DNA from: Prionace glauca
Lineage: Eukaryota; Chordata; Chondrichthyes; Carcharhiniformes; Carcharhinidae
Assembly (NCBI GenBank): GCA_037974335.1
Contig: CM075760.1
Coordinates: forward strand, 43,280,103 to 43,344,102
DNA: 64,000 nt
Reading direction: 5' to 3'
Shown here piece after piece: positions 31,642 through 42,423 of this stretch (positions within the stretch are counted from its first letter, which is position 1; every line of letters starts with the position of its first letter). The notes under the pieces are model-generated. The model was given only the letters and a program-made list of their open reading frames with translations, made no database searches and had not been told where the DNA came from. A program made the translations under genes and the position numbers.

Positions 31642-32516
31642 TGAACATAATCACAATTGTGACACTGACGAGCAGAAACTGTGGTCTGTCCAAATGTGTC
31701 ACTCGTTACCTGGTTGCCATGTCAGTGGGGGATCTGCTGGTCGTTATCCTCGACCTGATATTGAGACACATTCCCATTGTTTATCATGAACAGTTTTATT
31801 TCCTGCTGTCTCTCCCTGCCACTGACTGTTCTGTCTGGTTCACCGTCACTTTCACTTTTGATCGATTTGTTGCCATTTGCTGCCCCAAGCTGAAAAGTAA
31901 ATATTGCACTGAGAAATCGGCGGCTATGGTTCTGGGAACAGTGACGGTGCTGAGCTGTTTCAAGAACATTATCTGGTATTTTATGTTATTAAATACATAT
32001 TGGCTGCGGAACCTCCTCTGGTTTTGTGATTTCACAGGTGATGTTGTGGAATCTCTGGCCTGGGGAACAATTGAGTTCCTCCATTACATTCTAACCCCGT
32101 GTGTCCCATTCGTCCTGATTCTGCTGCTCAATGCTCTCACCGTCAGACACATTTTAGTGAGCAGCAGAGCCCGCAGGAGACTCAGGGCTCACCGCAGCGG
32201 GGAGAATCCCAGAGACCCAGAGATGGAGTGTCGAAGGAAATCCATCATTTTGTTATTTGTTATCTCAGCCAATTTCATCCTCTTATGGTCAACATTCATG
32301 ATTTATTCAGTATGGAATCGCATGTATGATTTGGGCTATCATTTCACATTAGATTTTTTTGTTATGGAATTGGGCTTCATGCTGCAACTCACAAGTTGCT
32401 GTACAAATACTGTTATTTATGCCGCGACACAAACTCACTTCAGGCAGCAGCTAAAAAATGTACTGAAATATCCCCTTACGCAATTTTTCATCTCAATACA
32501 GCCTGAGAGGAAATGA
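31642..32516 (+). CDS. GPR139-like receptor gene B, exon 2, TM3 start deleted
   Basis: Starts after CTGACAG and reads VNIITIVTLTSRNCGLSKC through TM2 to a C-terminal ISIQPERK stop. TM4-TM7 are open (TM5 ILTPCVPFVLILLLNALTV, TM6 SIILLFVISANFILLW, TM7 CCTNTVIYAATQTHF). Compared with gene C, 33 bp are missing in frame: C reads LLSVPVCNIHAVLLYAATDC where B reads LLSLPATDC. This removes 11 residues, with the TM3 Cys that pairs with the second extracellular loop. No TM1 exon was found between gene A and B. The phase would fit the exon at 27076, so exon sharing is possible; otherwise B is a pseudogene. Confidence 0.75.
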
Positions 32517-33350
32517 CAACAACAAGACCTCTGACTCTTCCTATTGGGCATTCAAACTGTAAATCACCAAACAACCTCACAGAGACAGAAAGAGTGAAAG
32601 ATAGAGAGAGAGGACAATGTTAGCAAAAGTGAGATTGATAGGCAAAGAGTGGCACAGAGAGGGAAAGGGACAAAGACTTGGAGAGCAACAGAATTTGAAA
32701 GCGTTTCTAACAGGTACAGGAAAATAAACAGGGAGACAGACAGAAAAAAGAGAGACAAAGAAAGTGTCTCACAGAACGAGACAGACAGAAAAAAGAGAGA
32801 CAAAGAAAGAGTCTCACAGAACGAGACAGACAGAAAAAAGAGAGACAAAGAAAGAATCTCACAGAACGAGACAGACAGAAATAGTGAGGAAAATGGCGAG
32901 GGAGATATACAGGGATTGAGAAAGGGAGACAGGAAGACAGATTGGAAGTTGTAATAAGAGAGGGAGAGGGAGACAAGGGGGGAAGCGGGAGACAAAAAGT
33001 GAGGCAGAGGGAAATAGCCAGAGACAGATAGAAACAGAGATATAGAGACACAGAACAGGAGCGAATGGGAAAGAGTGAGACTGAAAAAGTACAATGGATA
33101 AAGCAAGAGCAAAAGTCAGAGTGAGGTGGGGGAGGCAGACAGACAAATAAGTAAAAGAGGGACAGGGAGTGGGAGAAGGAGAGTGACACTGAGGTGGGGG
33201 GGGGGGCAGGAAAGACAGAGGAAGAGGGTAGAAAGAGGGAGAGTGGGGAAGAGGCGGGGAGACAGCAAAAGGCAGAGTGAAACACTGAGAGAGTCAGAGG
33301 CACAGAGAGAGAGCCACAAGAAACATAGAAAGAGGCAGAGAGATATATTT
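32517..33350 (+). repeat. Purine-rich tract with a 45-bp tandem repeat
   Basis: GA-rich low-complexity DNA downstream of gene B. At about 32735-32880 a unit of 45 bp containing 'agagagacaaagaaag' and 'tctcacagaac' is repeated three times with few changes. The opposite strand gives long Leu/Ser-rich open frames that are not genes. A related GA tract follows gene C. Confidence 0.85.
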
Positions 33351-33519
33351 AAGGACTTTAACGATAATCATCAGGTGGAGCTTTGGAAGATTAGCTCCCT
33401 GATTGAGGCGGTTAATGCTATCCAATCCGGGAGCCCTGCAGACATATATAATATGGTGTGTCAGGGTAACCAGAATTCAGGGCGTGTACACTCAGGTGTG
33501 GATGTGATGGACTGGTGGT

Positions 33520-33725
33520 TTTATCACCAGAGCAGTAATACAGAAACTCATGTTCTGGGCACACGGGTTCCGATCACATCACTGCGGATGGTGGAACTTG
33601 AATCTCGTGACCATAAAAAACATTGCCCATTTTCAGAAAGACCCATCTGGTTTCTCAGTGTCCTAGGGAAGGGCCACAGCAATGTGGTTGACACTTAATT
33701 GCCCTCTGAACATGGGCAACTAGGC
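33520..33725 (+). mobile_element. SINE-like repeat, second family
   Basis: Contains 'cagtaatacagaaactcatg' and 'cctagggaagggccacagca', matching the family at 30.5 kb. Confidence 0.6.
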
Positions 33726-33739
33726 GGCACAGTTGCAAA

Positions 33740-35228
33740 GGCAGATGCCTTGAGTTGGCTACAATTAACGGACACTGGTCATATCCCCAGTGGAAGAGAC
33801 AGTAATCATGAACTTTTTCAAAACTTTCCCAGTGACAGCCAATAATATTCGGCTATGGATACAAAATTACCCAGTCCTCAATAAACTGAAGCAGCGAGCG
33901 CTGATGGGGAAAACCAAAAGGCCGTTACAGCCTGAATTACACCCATATTGGATGGCAGAGAGCAGCTGACTGTGGAAGATGGCACACTCTTATGGGGTTT
34001 AAGAGTGTCACCCTCAGCCAAGGTTCACCATCCCATCCTCGCGGTACTCATGGCCACCCAGGAGTGACAAACTGAAGAACCTCCAAATTGCCACGTCTGT
34101 GGCCAGGTATGAATACAGGGATTTGGTTGTGGGTCAGTGTTGGCAATGTCAACAAGGGACGAATGTCACCAGTCACTACTCTTCACACTTGGGAATGGCT
34201 GGAACGGCCGTAGACGTGGCTGCACATGGACAGTGTCGGACCGTTCATGTGGTCTAAGTTCCTGATGATGATAGATGCTGATTCAAAGTGAATGGCCGTA
34301 CACAGGGTGAGTCAATCAAACACAAAGACAAGAGTGCAGGAATTTCATGCCTCTTTCTTGACACCCGGGATCCCGCAGGTGTTGGTTTCTGAAAATGGAC
34401 CACCCTTTATGAGCCAGGAATTTGTGCATTGCATGAAGTTGAACAGAATTTAACGCGTTCGGACAGTGCCCATATTACCCTCATCCAGCAGCCTGGCAGA
34501 AAGAGTGGCCCAAACACTGAAAACAGGTTCAAAAAACCATCCCACAGCCTCCGTTGACAGCAAACTATCCAGATTTCTCTTCAATTGCAGGACAACATGC
34601 CCCCAATCACCACTCCCCCCCCCCCCACCTCAACAAATGGAATAGCCCAAGTAGAGTTGCTCATGATCACACTTCCCAAAGTTAAGTCTGATTTTCCGGG
34701 GGAGGGAGCTGACACCCAGAACCGTTCCCATCAACTGGGACAGGCACATAAAGGCAGTTGTTAGGCGATTAGTTAAGAATCATGGCAATGGATCCGCGTG
34801 GTTCTGAGGCACGTACAGGTCAGGAACAGGGCCAGTTTCCTCTCAAGTCAGCTTGGGAGATGCCATCCTATGGGAATGTTTCAAACATCTACAAACCATG
34901 AAACCCCAAGACATGCAGGGAAAATCAATTCCCGGCACACCCGGAACTTTGGAAAGAATCCCAGGCACTCCGGCTCCTGCTCTCCATCTCCACCAGTGAG
35001 AAACTCGGAGTTGAAATGGAAACAGTGGGCTTCGAATCTCGACCACATTGTCTCCCGATAAAGGGAACTCGGGCCACAACGCTCATGGTGGAAGAGGCGA
35101 GCTCGGGTCTGCTGAACCCCACTGAGGCTGAGCAGGAGGAACCGGACCCAGCATTGAAATTCCAAACAAAGGCTTCCAAGGCTGTCAGCCCTCGGCGGTT
35201 ACTCAGACCTAGAGGTGGAGGGGTGTAA
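33740..35228 (+). mobile_element. Ty3/Gypsy LTR-retrotransposon fossil (pol remnant)
   Basis: The plus strand carries the late pol region: the end of the RNase H part, an integrase core in the middle (around 34.2-34.45 kb) and a pol-like C-terminal end near 35.2 kb. The family is judged from the integrase pattern. It is broken many times and old. No gag, protease or full LTR pair was identified. Confidence 0.7.
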
Positions 35229-35589
35229 TAACTTAAAATTGATGAATGAGTTGGACATAGTCAAATATAAACTACGGAACTGAGGCCTGTGAAATCTGCC
35301 TATTGAGGGATCTCCACAGACGTAAGCTGCAGAGCGTGCAACGCTGAGAGTTGGGGAAAGTGAGGGAGTTTAGGGAAGTGGATAGAGAAGTGTTGCTGTG
35401 TCTTGTGCCCCTTACTACCCGTTCCATACTGCCATGTTCAGTTGGGTAGGTGTTGACCAGACATTACAGTTCAGAAAGTGACGTTGGACAAACGGAAGCA
35501 GCTGGTTGTTGAAAAGTCCTTGGAAGGAAAACTGAGGGAATTTTCTGAGTAGCTCCTGCTGATGCCAGAGCTTCACGAAGCATTCCTGA
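35229..35589. other. Unassigned DNA after the Gypsy fossil
   Basis: Could include an LTR remnant, but I could not delimit one. Confidence 0.3.
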
Positions 35590-35750
35590 TGTTGTTAATG
35601 TTCTAGGTACGAATCCCGAAACTGCAGCTGATGGAATTTGAATCAAATAAAAATTGTCTGGAAATAAAAATCTACTGATGACCATAAAACCATATTTGAT
35701 TGTCGAAAGGACCAATTTTTTTCACTAATGTCCTTTAGGGAAGGGAATCT
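35590..35750 (+). mobile_element. SINE-like repeat, second family (3' part)
   Basis: Shares 'ctaatgtcctttagggaagg' with the copies at 30.7 and 33.6 kb. Confidence 0.55.
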
Positions 35751-35779
35751 ACCAGGGAGAGAGGAATAAAGCAAAGGTG

Positions 35780-38700
35780 AATTAGCTGAAGTGGAACGAG
35801 AGAACAGGGCCAGTAAAACTCAGAGAAAGAGCAGAAATAGTGTGGCTCCTAATTAAAGAGGGTCTGGCAGACTGAAGTGCATTTGTTTCAATACAAGAAG
35901 TGTAACAGGTAAGGCTGTGGATGGACGTAGAGCTTGGATTCGTTCTTGGAACTGTGAGGTTGCTGCTATAACAGAGACTTGGTTAAGGAATGGAGAGAAA
36001 TGACAGCTTAACGTAGAAGGATACAGATGATTCAAGCAGGATAGAGAGTGAAGTAACGGGGAGGGACATTTTCAAGACTGGTAGGGAGAATATTGCAGCA
36101 GTACTGCAGGAGGACTGCACCCAATGTACTTCGCACGGCTTATACAGCGAGGCAGTATGGGTAGAGTGCAGGAATAGGAAGGCTGTAGTCACAAGATGCG
36201 GCATTTTCTATTGGCCTCCCAACAACCAGCGGGAGATTAAGAAACAGGTATGAATGAGATTTTGGCAAGGTGTTAAAGTAACAGGATTGTTGTGGTGGGA
36301 GAGTTAACTTCCTCAAAATTGACAGGGACTCTTTTTGTGCTGAGTGTGTGGATGGGGCAGAGTTTGTAAGGAGCATCCAGGAGGGTTTCTTGAAACATTA
36401 TATAGATATCCAGCTAGGGAAGCGGCTGAACTGGACCTGGCAATAGGGAATCAGCCTGGACAGGTGGTCGACATTTCGGTGAGGGAGCAGTTGGGGAACA
36501 GAGACCGCAACTCAGTAAGCATTAAGGTACGGACAGAGAAAGGTAAGCGTAATACTCAAGTGAAGATCCTAAACTGGGGGAAGGCTAATTATAACAATAT
36601 TTGGCAGAAATTGAAGAATGTTGATTGGGGCAGATGTTTGAGAGCAAATCAACATCTGGCACTGGGAGGCTTTGAAGTGCAAGTTGATAGCAATTCCGGA
36701 CTGGCACATTCCAATGAAGATGAAGGATAGGTATGGCAAATTTTGGAAACATTGTAAAATGAGATAAATTATGAGCCTAGTCAAAGCGAAAAAGGAAGAT
36801 TTTTTCTAGCCTAGGAAGACACAAAGCAATTATGGAATACAAGAAAAAGAAACTTTAGCAAAGAGTAAGGAGGGCTGAAAGGGGTCACGAAAATTATTTG
36901 GCCGCAGGATGGAGGAAAATCCTAAGGCGTTTTACATTTACATAAAGGGCAAAAGGTTAGCCAGGGAGAGGGCTGGCACACTCGAGGACAGGTGAGTGAT
37001 TCTATGCGTGGAACCAGGGAAATGGCGAGGGATTAAGTACTTTACATCAGTATTCACTAAAGAGAAGGACTTAGTGCATGATGAGTCTGGGACAGGATGC
37101 ATAGATAGTTAGAACATAGAACATAGAACATTACAGCACAAACAGGCCCTTCGGCCCTCGAGTTGCGCCGATCACATCAACCCCACCAATCTATAGACCT
37201 ATCTATAACCCCCAATCCCATTAAACCCCATATACTCATCCAGAAGTCTTTTAAAAGACCCCAGCGAGTTCGCCTCCACCACCGATGGCGGCAGCCGATT
37301 CCATTCACTCACCACCCTCTGAGTGAAAAACTTACCCCTAACATCACCTCTGTACTTCCCTCCCCGCACCTTAAATCTGTGTCCTCTCGGAGCGACCATT
37401 TCAACCCGGGGAAATAGCCTCTGAGAGTCCAAACTATCTATTCCTCTCAACATTTTATAAACCTCTATCAGGTCACCTCTCAACCTTCGCCTCTCTAGGG
37501 AAAAGAGTCCCAGCTCCCTCAACCTATCTTCATAAGGCATGCCTCCCAGTCCAGGCAACATCCTTGTAAATCTCCTCTGCACCCTTTCAATAGCTTCTAC
37601 GTCTTTCCTATAGTGAGGTGACCAGAACTGCGCACAGTACTCCAAATGAGGCCTGACAAGGGTCCTGTAAAGTTGCAGCATTACATCCCGACTCCTAAAC
37701 TCAATCCCTCGATTAATGAAGGCCAGTACACCATACGCCTTCTTGACCACCTCCTCCGCCTGCGAGGCCGATTTAAGAGTCCTGTGGACCCGGACCCCGA
37801 GATCCTTCTGCTCTTCAACGCTACTAAGACTCCTGCCCTTGATAGTGTACTCGTTCATCCCGTTGGTTCTGCCGAAATGGATTGCCAAAATAGTTTGAGT
37901 CACGTTGAGAAAAAAAGGAGGGGTTATTGGTGTTCGTGAGAAACAGTAAGGTAGACAAGTCCCCAGGGCCTGATGTGATATATTGCAGAATACTGAGACA
38001 GGCCAGGAGAAAATTGCTGGGGCCTTGAGAGAAATCTTTGCATCATCACTAGCTACAGGGGAAGCACGAAGATTGGAGCTGATTTTTGTTTAGGAAGAAT
38101 AGCAACAAAAAAACAGGTAAACACAGGCCAGTGAGCCTTATGCCAGTGGTCGGGAAATTATTGAAGACAGGATTTAAACCCACTTGGAAATAAATGGATG
38201 TAGTCGTGGGAGGCAACATGTTTCTTTTTTGAAGGCCCTATCGTGTCTCACTAACTTGATCGAGTTTTTTCGAGGAAGTGATGAAGATGATTGATGAGGA
38301 TAGGGCAGTGGATATTATTAAACATGGACTCCAATAAATCCTCTGACAAGGTCCCGCATGGCAGACTGGTACAGAAGGTGCAGTAAAATGAGATCAGAGG
38401 TGAGCTGGCTAGGTGGATGGAGAACTGGGTCGGTCATAGAAAACAGAGTGTCGCTGTGCAAGTGTGCATTTCTGAATGGAATGTTGAGGCTCAGGGATCA
38501 GTTCTGGTACCTTTGCTGTTTGTCATAGATATATAAATGATTAGAAGGAAATTGGGGAATCAGCTTGGAGATAATCGGCACATTGGGGGAAAGGTTGGAG
38601 AGCAGAGGATGCTGATTTAAGGTAAATGGTGGCAGGGCAAAAAGAACTGATTGGTTGAATGGACGAGTAATTCGCATATTTGATTTATTGCAGAGAAAAG

Positions 38701-39360
38701 TAACAAGATCAGTTTTGTTCAGCAGAATGTGAAGAGACAAATGGAAATGATGAAAACGCCATGAAAGTGAATATAGACGCCGAGGGACTTGAGTGAATCT
38801 GTGTATAAATCATTCATGATGTAAGACAGGTTGAGACAGCGTTAAACAAAAAAGTCAATAGTTTTTGTCTATTGGGGAAAAGAATACAGAAGCAAGGAAG
38901 TTGTGCTAAATTTGTAGAAAACGCTTTGAAAATCATCAACCGAAAAATTCGGTCCAATTTTCGGCACCGAACGTAAGGCAGAATGTGAAGTCAATAGGCT
39001 GGGTGTAACGTAAAACACGAGAATAAGTCCAGCTATCTGAAACTTCGGTGACGAAAATATTTTGGAGAGGTTCGGACTAATTTCCTTGACAGGAAGTTGC
39101 TGATGTGACTTTAATGAGACATTCAACATCCTGAGGGGTGTTGACAGAGTAGTTAGAGGGAAACTCTCAATGGCAGAAGGATCTTGACACAGAGGGCGCG
39201 GGTTGAAGTAATTTGGTGAAAGAAGACTGGAGACATCACGAAAAACATTTTCAGACAGTAAGTGATCCAGATCTGGAATGTGCTGTTTGAGAGTGTGGTG
39301 CAGGCAGCGCCAAGTAATGGTTTCAAAATTGGATTGGGTAATTGTCTGAAAATGAACAAA
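35780..39360 (+). mobile_element. CR1-type LINE, long decayed copy interrupted by a younger LINE
   Basis: Plus-strand LINE text runs from about 35780 (upstream of and into the endonuclease region), through the pre-RT part (36860-37110), resumes at 37896 with RT ('acaagtccccagggcctgat', 'ctgacaaggtcccgcatggc') and ends near 39360 with the C-terminal part. Open pieces are short, so it is dead, with many frameshifts. A 779-bp minus-strand LINE is inserted at 37111-37889. Confidence 0.75.
37105..37895 (-). mobile_element. Younger CR1-type LINE inserted antisense, with target duplication
   Basis: The insert 37111-37889 lies between two copies of ATAGTT (37105-37110 and 37890-37895). The minus strand has an open frame of 234 residues starting at 37903, just outside the insert, that holds the complete LINE C-terminal region (AIHFGRTNG, HLEYCAQFWSPHYRKD, FFTQRVVSEWNRLPPSVVEA) and is uninterrupted. 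It is 5'-truncated within RT, so it cannot be autonomous. Related to the element at 46.46 kb. Confidence 0.9.
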
Positions 39361-40714
39361 ATGCTAGACTGTGGGGTACAGAGTGATATTGGATGAATTC
39401 CTCCTTTAAAAGGCCAACACAGACATGACGCTTCAAAATGACCTTCTTCGCTGCTGTAAATACTTTATCAATGTTGAAAGGGAGACAGTGGCATTGAGGT
39501 AATATCCCTGCGAGAGTAATTCCGAAGATAGGCAAATTTCTCAAGATATATATTCAAATCCAACTACAACAGGTTTTAAAATGCAATTACAATTTTGAAT
39601 GTAAAGCTCATTTCCTTAATTGCGGTCATGAAGAGAAATATATCAGATTCTCTAATACCCTGCAGAAAAGGAAACCTTCCATCATTCCCCAGTTTAGCCC
39701 AGAGGTGACTCCAGGCGCACACGTGTTTGGCGATTACGTGCCTTCTATGATGGTCTAGAAAACCAGCAAATTCAAGGTATTAGCGATTGCCAATATATGC
39801 TGACCTTACCAGCTGGGTATACAGCCCATGAAAGAATAAGAAACAGCAACTGAAATCAGTATTTCACAACACCTGCAATAGCAAAGCTCGTCATAAATTA
39901 GTCCTTCACTGACGAGTTTCAGATAATTCTAAACAGCAAAGGCCCTGCTTCATCAGAGGCCGATGCAGGACAGTGCTGGGCAGGAAATAGTTCCCTTTAC
40001 ACTGCCCCTTAAAAACACTATCAGAGTCGATGCAGCGTGGATTGAGAGAACGAATCTCTGTACATTGTCCGATGAAACAATTTCAAGGCAGGCATACCAC
40101 AAGCTCGATAGAGAACACATACAGAACAGAGGTGCAAACCAAGAGGTGAAGCAAAGAGACTGAGGTGTATTTCACATAAGCACATTATCGATGACAAATT
40201 TCCAAATTGTGACTGGTGTTATGGGATAATTTGAAGAGCCCAATACTGTCTTTAACTACAGACAATATCAAACTCACGAGGCAGATAAACCTCCACAACT
40301 CTCCGTGCAGGAGCAAGGCGCGAAATACAGGTGTCAGTACAAGTGGACAGTGTCATGGACATTGCCAAGACTCAGGCCTGAAGCGGGGCTGAGTAGCGAG
40401 GGATTTGTAGGGGGAGGGGGCTGACAGGAGTGTCTGAGGTGGGAGTGGAACTGAGTGGGCTGTCTAAGTGGTGAGGGGTTGAGTTGGGTTCTGATGGTGT
40501 GGGTGGTTGTGTGAGGAGCCTAAGGAGGAGGTGGCTGAGTGGGGATCTGAGAGGGACAGAGTTGAGAGGGGTTTTGAGGGTAAGGCGGGTGAGTGAGGAG
40601 TCTGGGGGGGGACTGGTGTGGGTGGGGTGCTGAGGGTGGGCAGGGCTGATTGAGGTGTCTGAGATTGAAAGAGGCTGAGTGGGTGTCTGAGGGAGAAGGA
40701 GGCTTCCAGAGGGT
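39361..40714. other. Intergenic, with a degenerate G-rich stretch
   Basis: Mostly unrecognised. About 40385-40700 is an imperfect GGGTGAGTGGG-like repeat that gives Pro-rich artefact frames on the minus strand. A short piece near 39490 recalls the head of the second SINE family. Confidence 0.5.
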
Positions 40715-40830
40715 TATGGGATAGGGTCTGGCTGGGACTATTGTGGCCCATTTGGACTGGTGCAGGCCCGATGGGCCAAATAACTTCCTCCTGCACGGTT
40801 GGAATTCTATGATTCTATGATATAAACACG
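40715..40830 (+). mobile_element. SINE 3' part
   Basis: Ends in 'cctcctgcacggttggaatt' and a 'ctatgattctatgat' tail, the usual 3' end of the first SINE family. Confidence 0.7.
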
Positions 40831-40964
40831 GATTGCTGCTGATTAACACGGAATGGAATTGTCCTATCCCGCCCATTATGATTCCCATGGCAGGCGAGAC
40901 CCAGATCATATAAAAGTCCGATGACCTCAGGCGGGGATTTTCTGGCATTGGAACAAACACGGCC

Positions 40965-41960
40965 GAAAAATCATAGAGTCATTGAGGTTTACAGTATGGA
41001 AACAGGCCCTTCGGCCCAACTTGTCCATGCTGCCTTTTTTCATCCACCGCGAAGCTAGTCCCAATTGCCGGCATTTGACCCATTTTCATCTATCTTATCC
41101 ATCTAACTGACATCACGTTTTTTCACTGTCAAAACTGTACACACCTCTACTCCCTCTGGCACCTTTTCCAGGCACTCACTAACCTGTGTGTGAAACAATT
41201 GCCCATCCAGACCCATTTGCATCTTCGCCTCTCACCTTCGGCCTATTCCCTCGAGTTTTAGACTCCCTTACTTTTGGGAAAAGATATTGACTATCTAGCT
41301 GATCTGTGCCCCTCATTTTTTTGTAGACCTCCATAAGGTCACCCCTAGGCTTTCTACACAGCCGGGAAAAAGTTCCAGTCTATCACGTTTCTCCTTAAAA
41401 CACAAACAATCAAGTCCCTATACCCTCCTAGTGAATATTTTCTGAACTCTTTGTAGTTTAATAATATCCTTCCTGTAACAGGGTGACCAGAGCTGTACAG
41501 AGTATTCCGAGTGTGGCCTTACCAATGTCTTGTACAACTTCAACAAGTTGTCCCAACTCCTTTATTCGCTGTTCTGACCAAGGAAACCAAGTATGCTGAT
41601 TTCATTCCTCACAACTCAGCCCAACTATGACTCCACTTTCAAGGAGCTATGAATATGTACCCTCCCAGATTTCTTGGTTCTCGAACCGTCCCCAATGCCT
41701 TAGCATTAAGTAAGTGCTGCCCTGGTTCGATCTATCAAATGCATCACCTCGCATTCATCTAAATTAAACTCCATCTGTCATTCATCAATCCACTGGCCCA
41801 ATTGATCAAGATCCCATTACAATTAGAGATAACCTTTTTTTCACTATCCACTATGCCACCAATCTTGGTGTCAACTGAAAACTTAGTAACCATGCCTCCT
41901 AAATTCTCATCCAAATCATTAATATAAATCTCAAATCACAATGGACCCACCCATGGTGCC
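40965..41960 (-). mobile_element. CR1-type LINE 3' half
   Basis: Minus-strand RT C-terminal region and 3' end, starting with 'atcatagagtcattgaggtt' and 'acaggcccttcggcccaact'. No long open frame remains. The same subfamily is at 63.25 kb. Confidence 0.8.
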
Positions 41961-42423
41961 GGAAGTCACAAGTTAATTTCTCCAAGATTTGGGTTCAGAC
42001 TTTCCCCATTTCTTTCACTGATGCGATGCTGACAGCTCTACATTTCCAGGTTTAAAATGTTTTCCCTTACGGACAGGCTGGGGGGACTTTTGCATAATGT
42101 GTTCCTTTTTTTGTCACAATCCCATATCCCAGCAACATTGAAAGATACTGGTCAACCCTTCCGGCATTTCCAAAATTCGTTCCATTAGGAACGATCACAC
42201 AGACCCAGAATTATTTTGTGATGCATTGACAAAAATATGTTTTGAATGGAAAATATTAACCTGTTTGTTCAGTGACTGGAATTAACGTCGGAATTAATTC
42301 AACCAGTACTAATCGTGTCTCTGGAGCATTCCCATCCAGGCTTCATAAAGGAGTTATGCACGGTGTCATTGGGAGTGTCACAGTGATAAGCGGCTCCACA
42401 GAGAGGGAGTCGAGGTATCAACA
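41961..42423. other. Unassigned DNA before receptor C exon 1
   Basis: No repeat recognised; may hold the gene C promoter. Confidence 0.35.

Noticed and set aside
32564-33319. Long Leu/Ser/Pro-rich open frames on the minus strand
   Set aside because: They are the antisense of GA-rich simple sequence (LSLSFCxxL-type repetition); no domain, start context or splice structure.
40464-40960. Pro/Ser-rich frames on the minus strand
   Set aside because: Derived from an imperfect G-rich repeat and a SINE tail; no start context or conserved motif.
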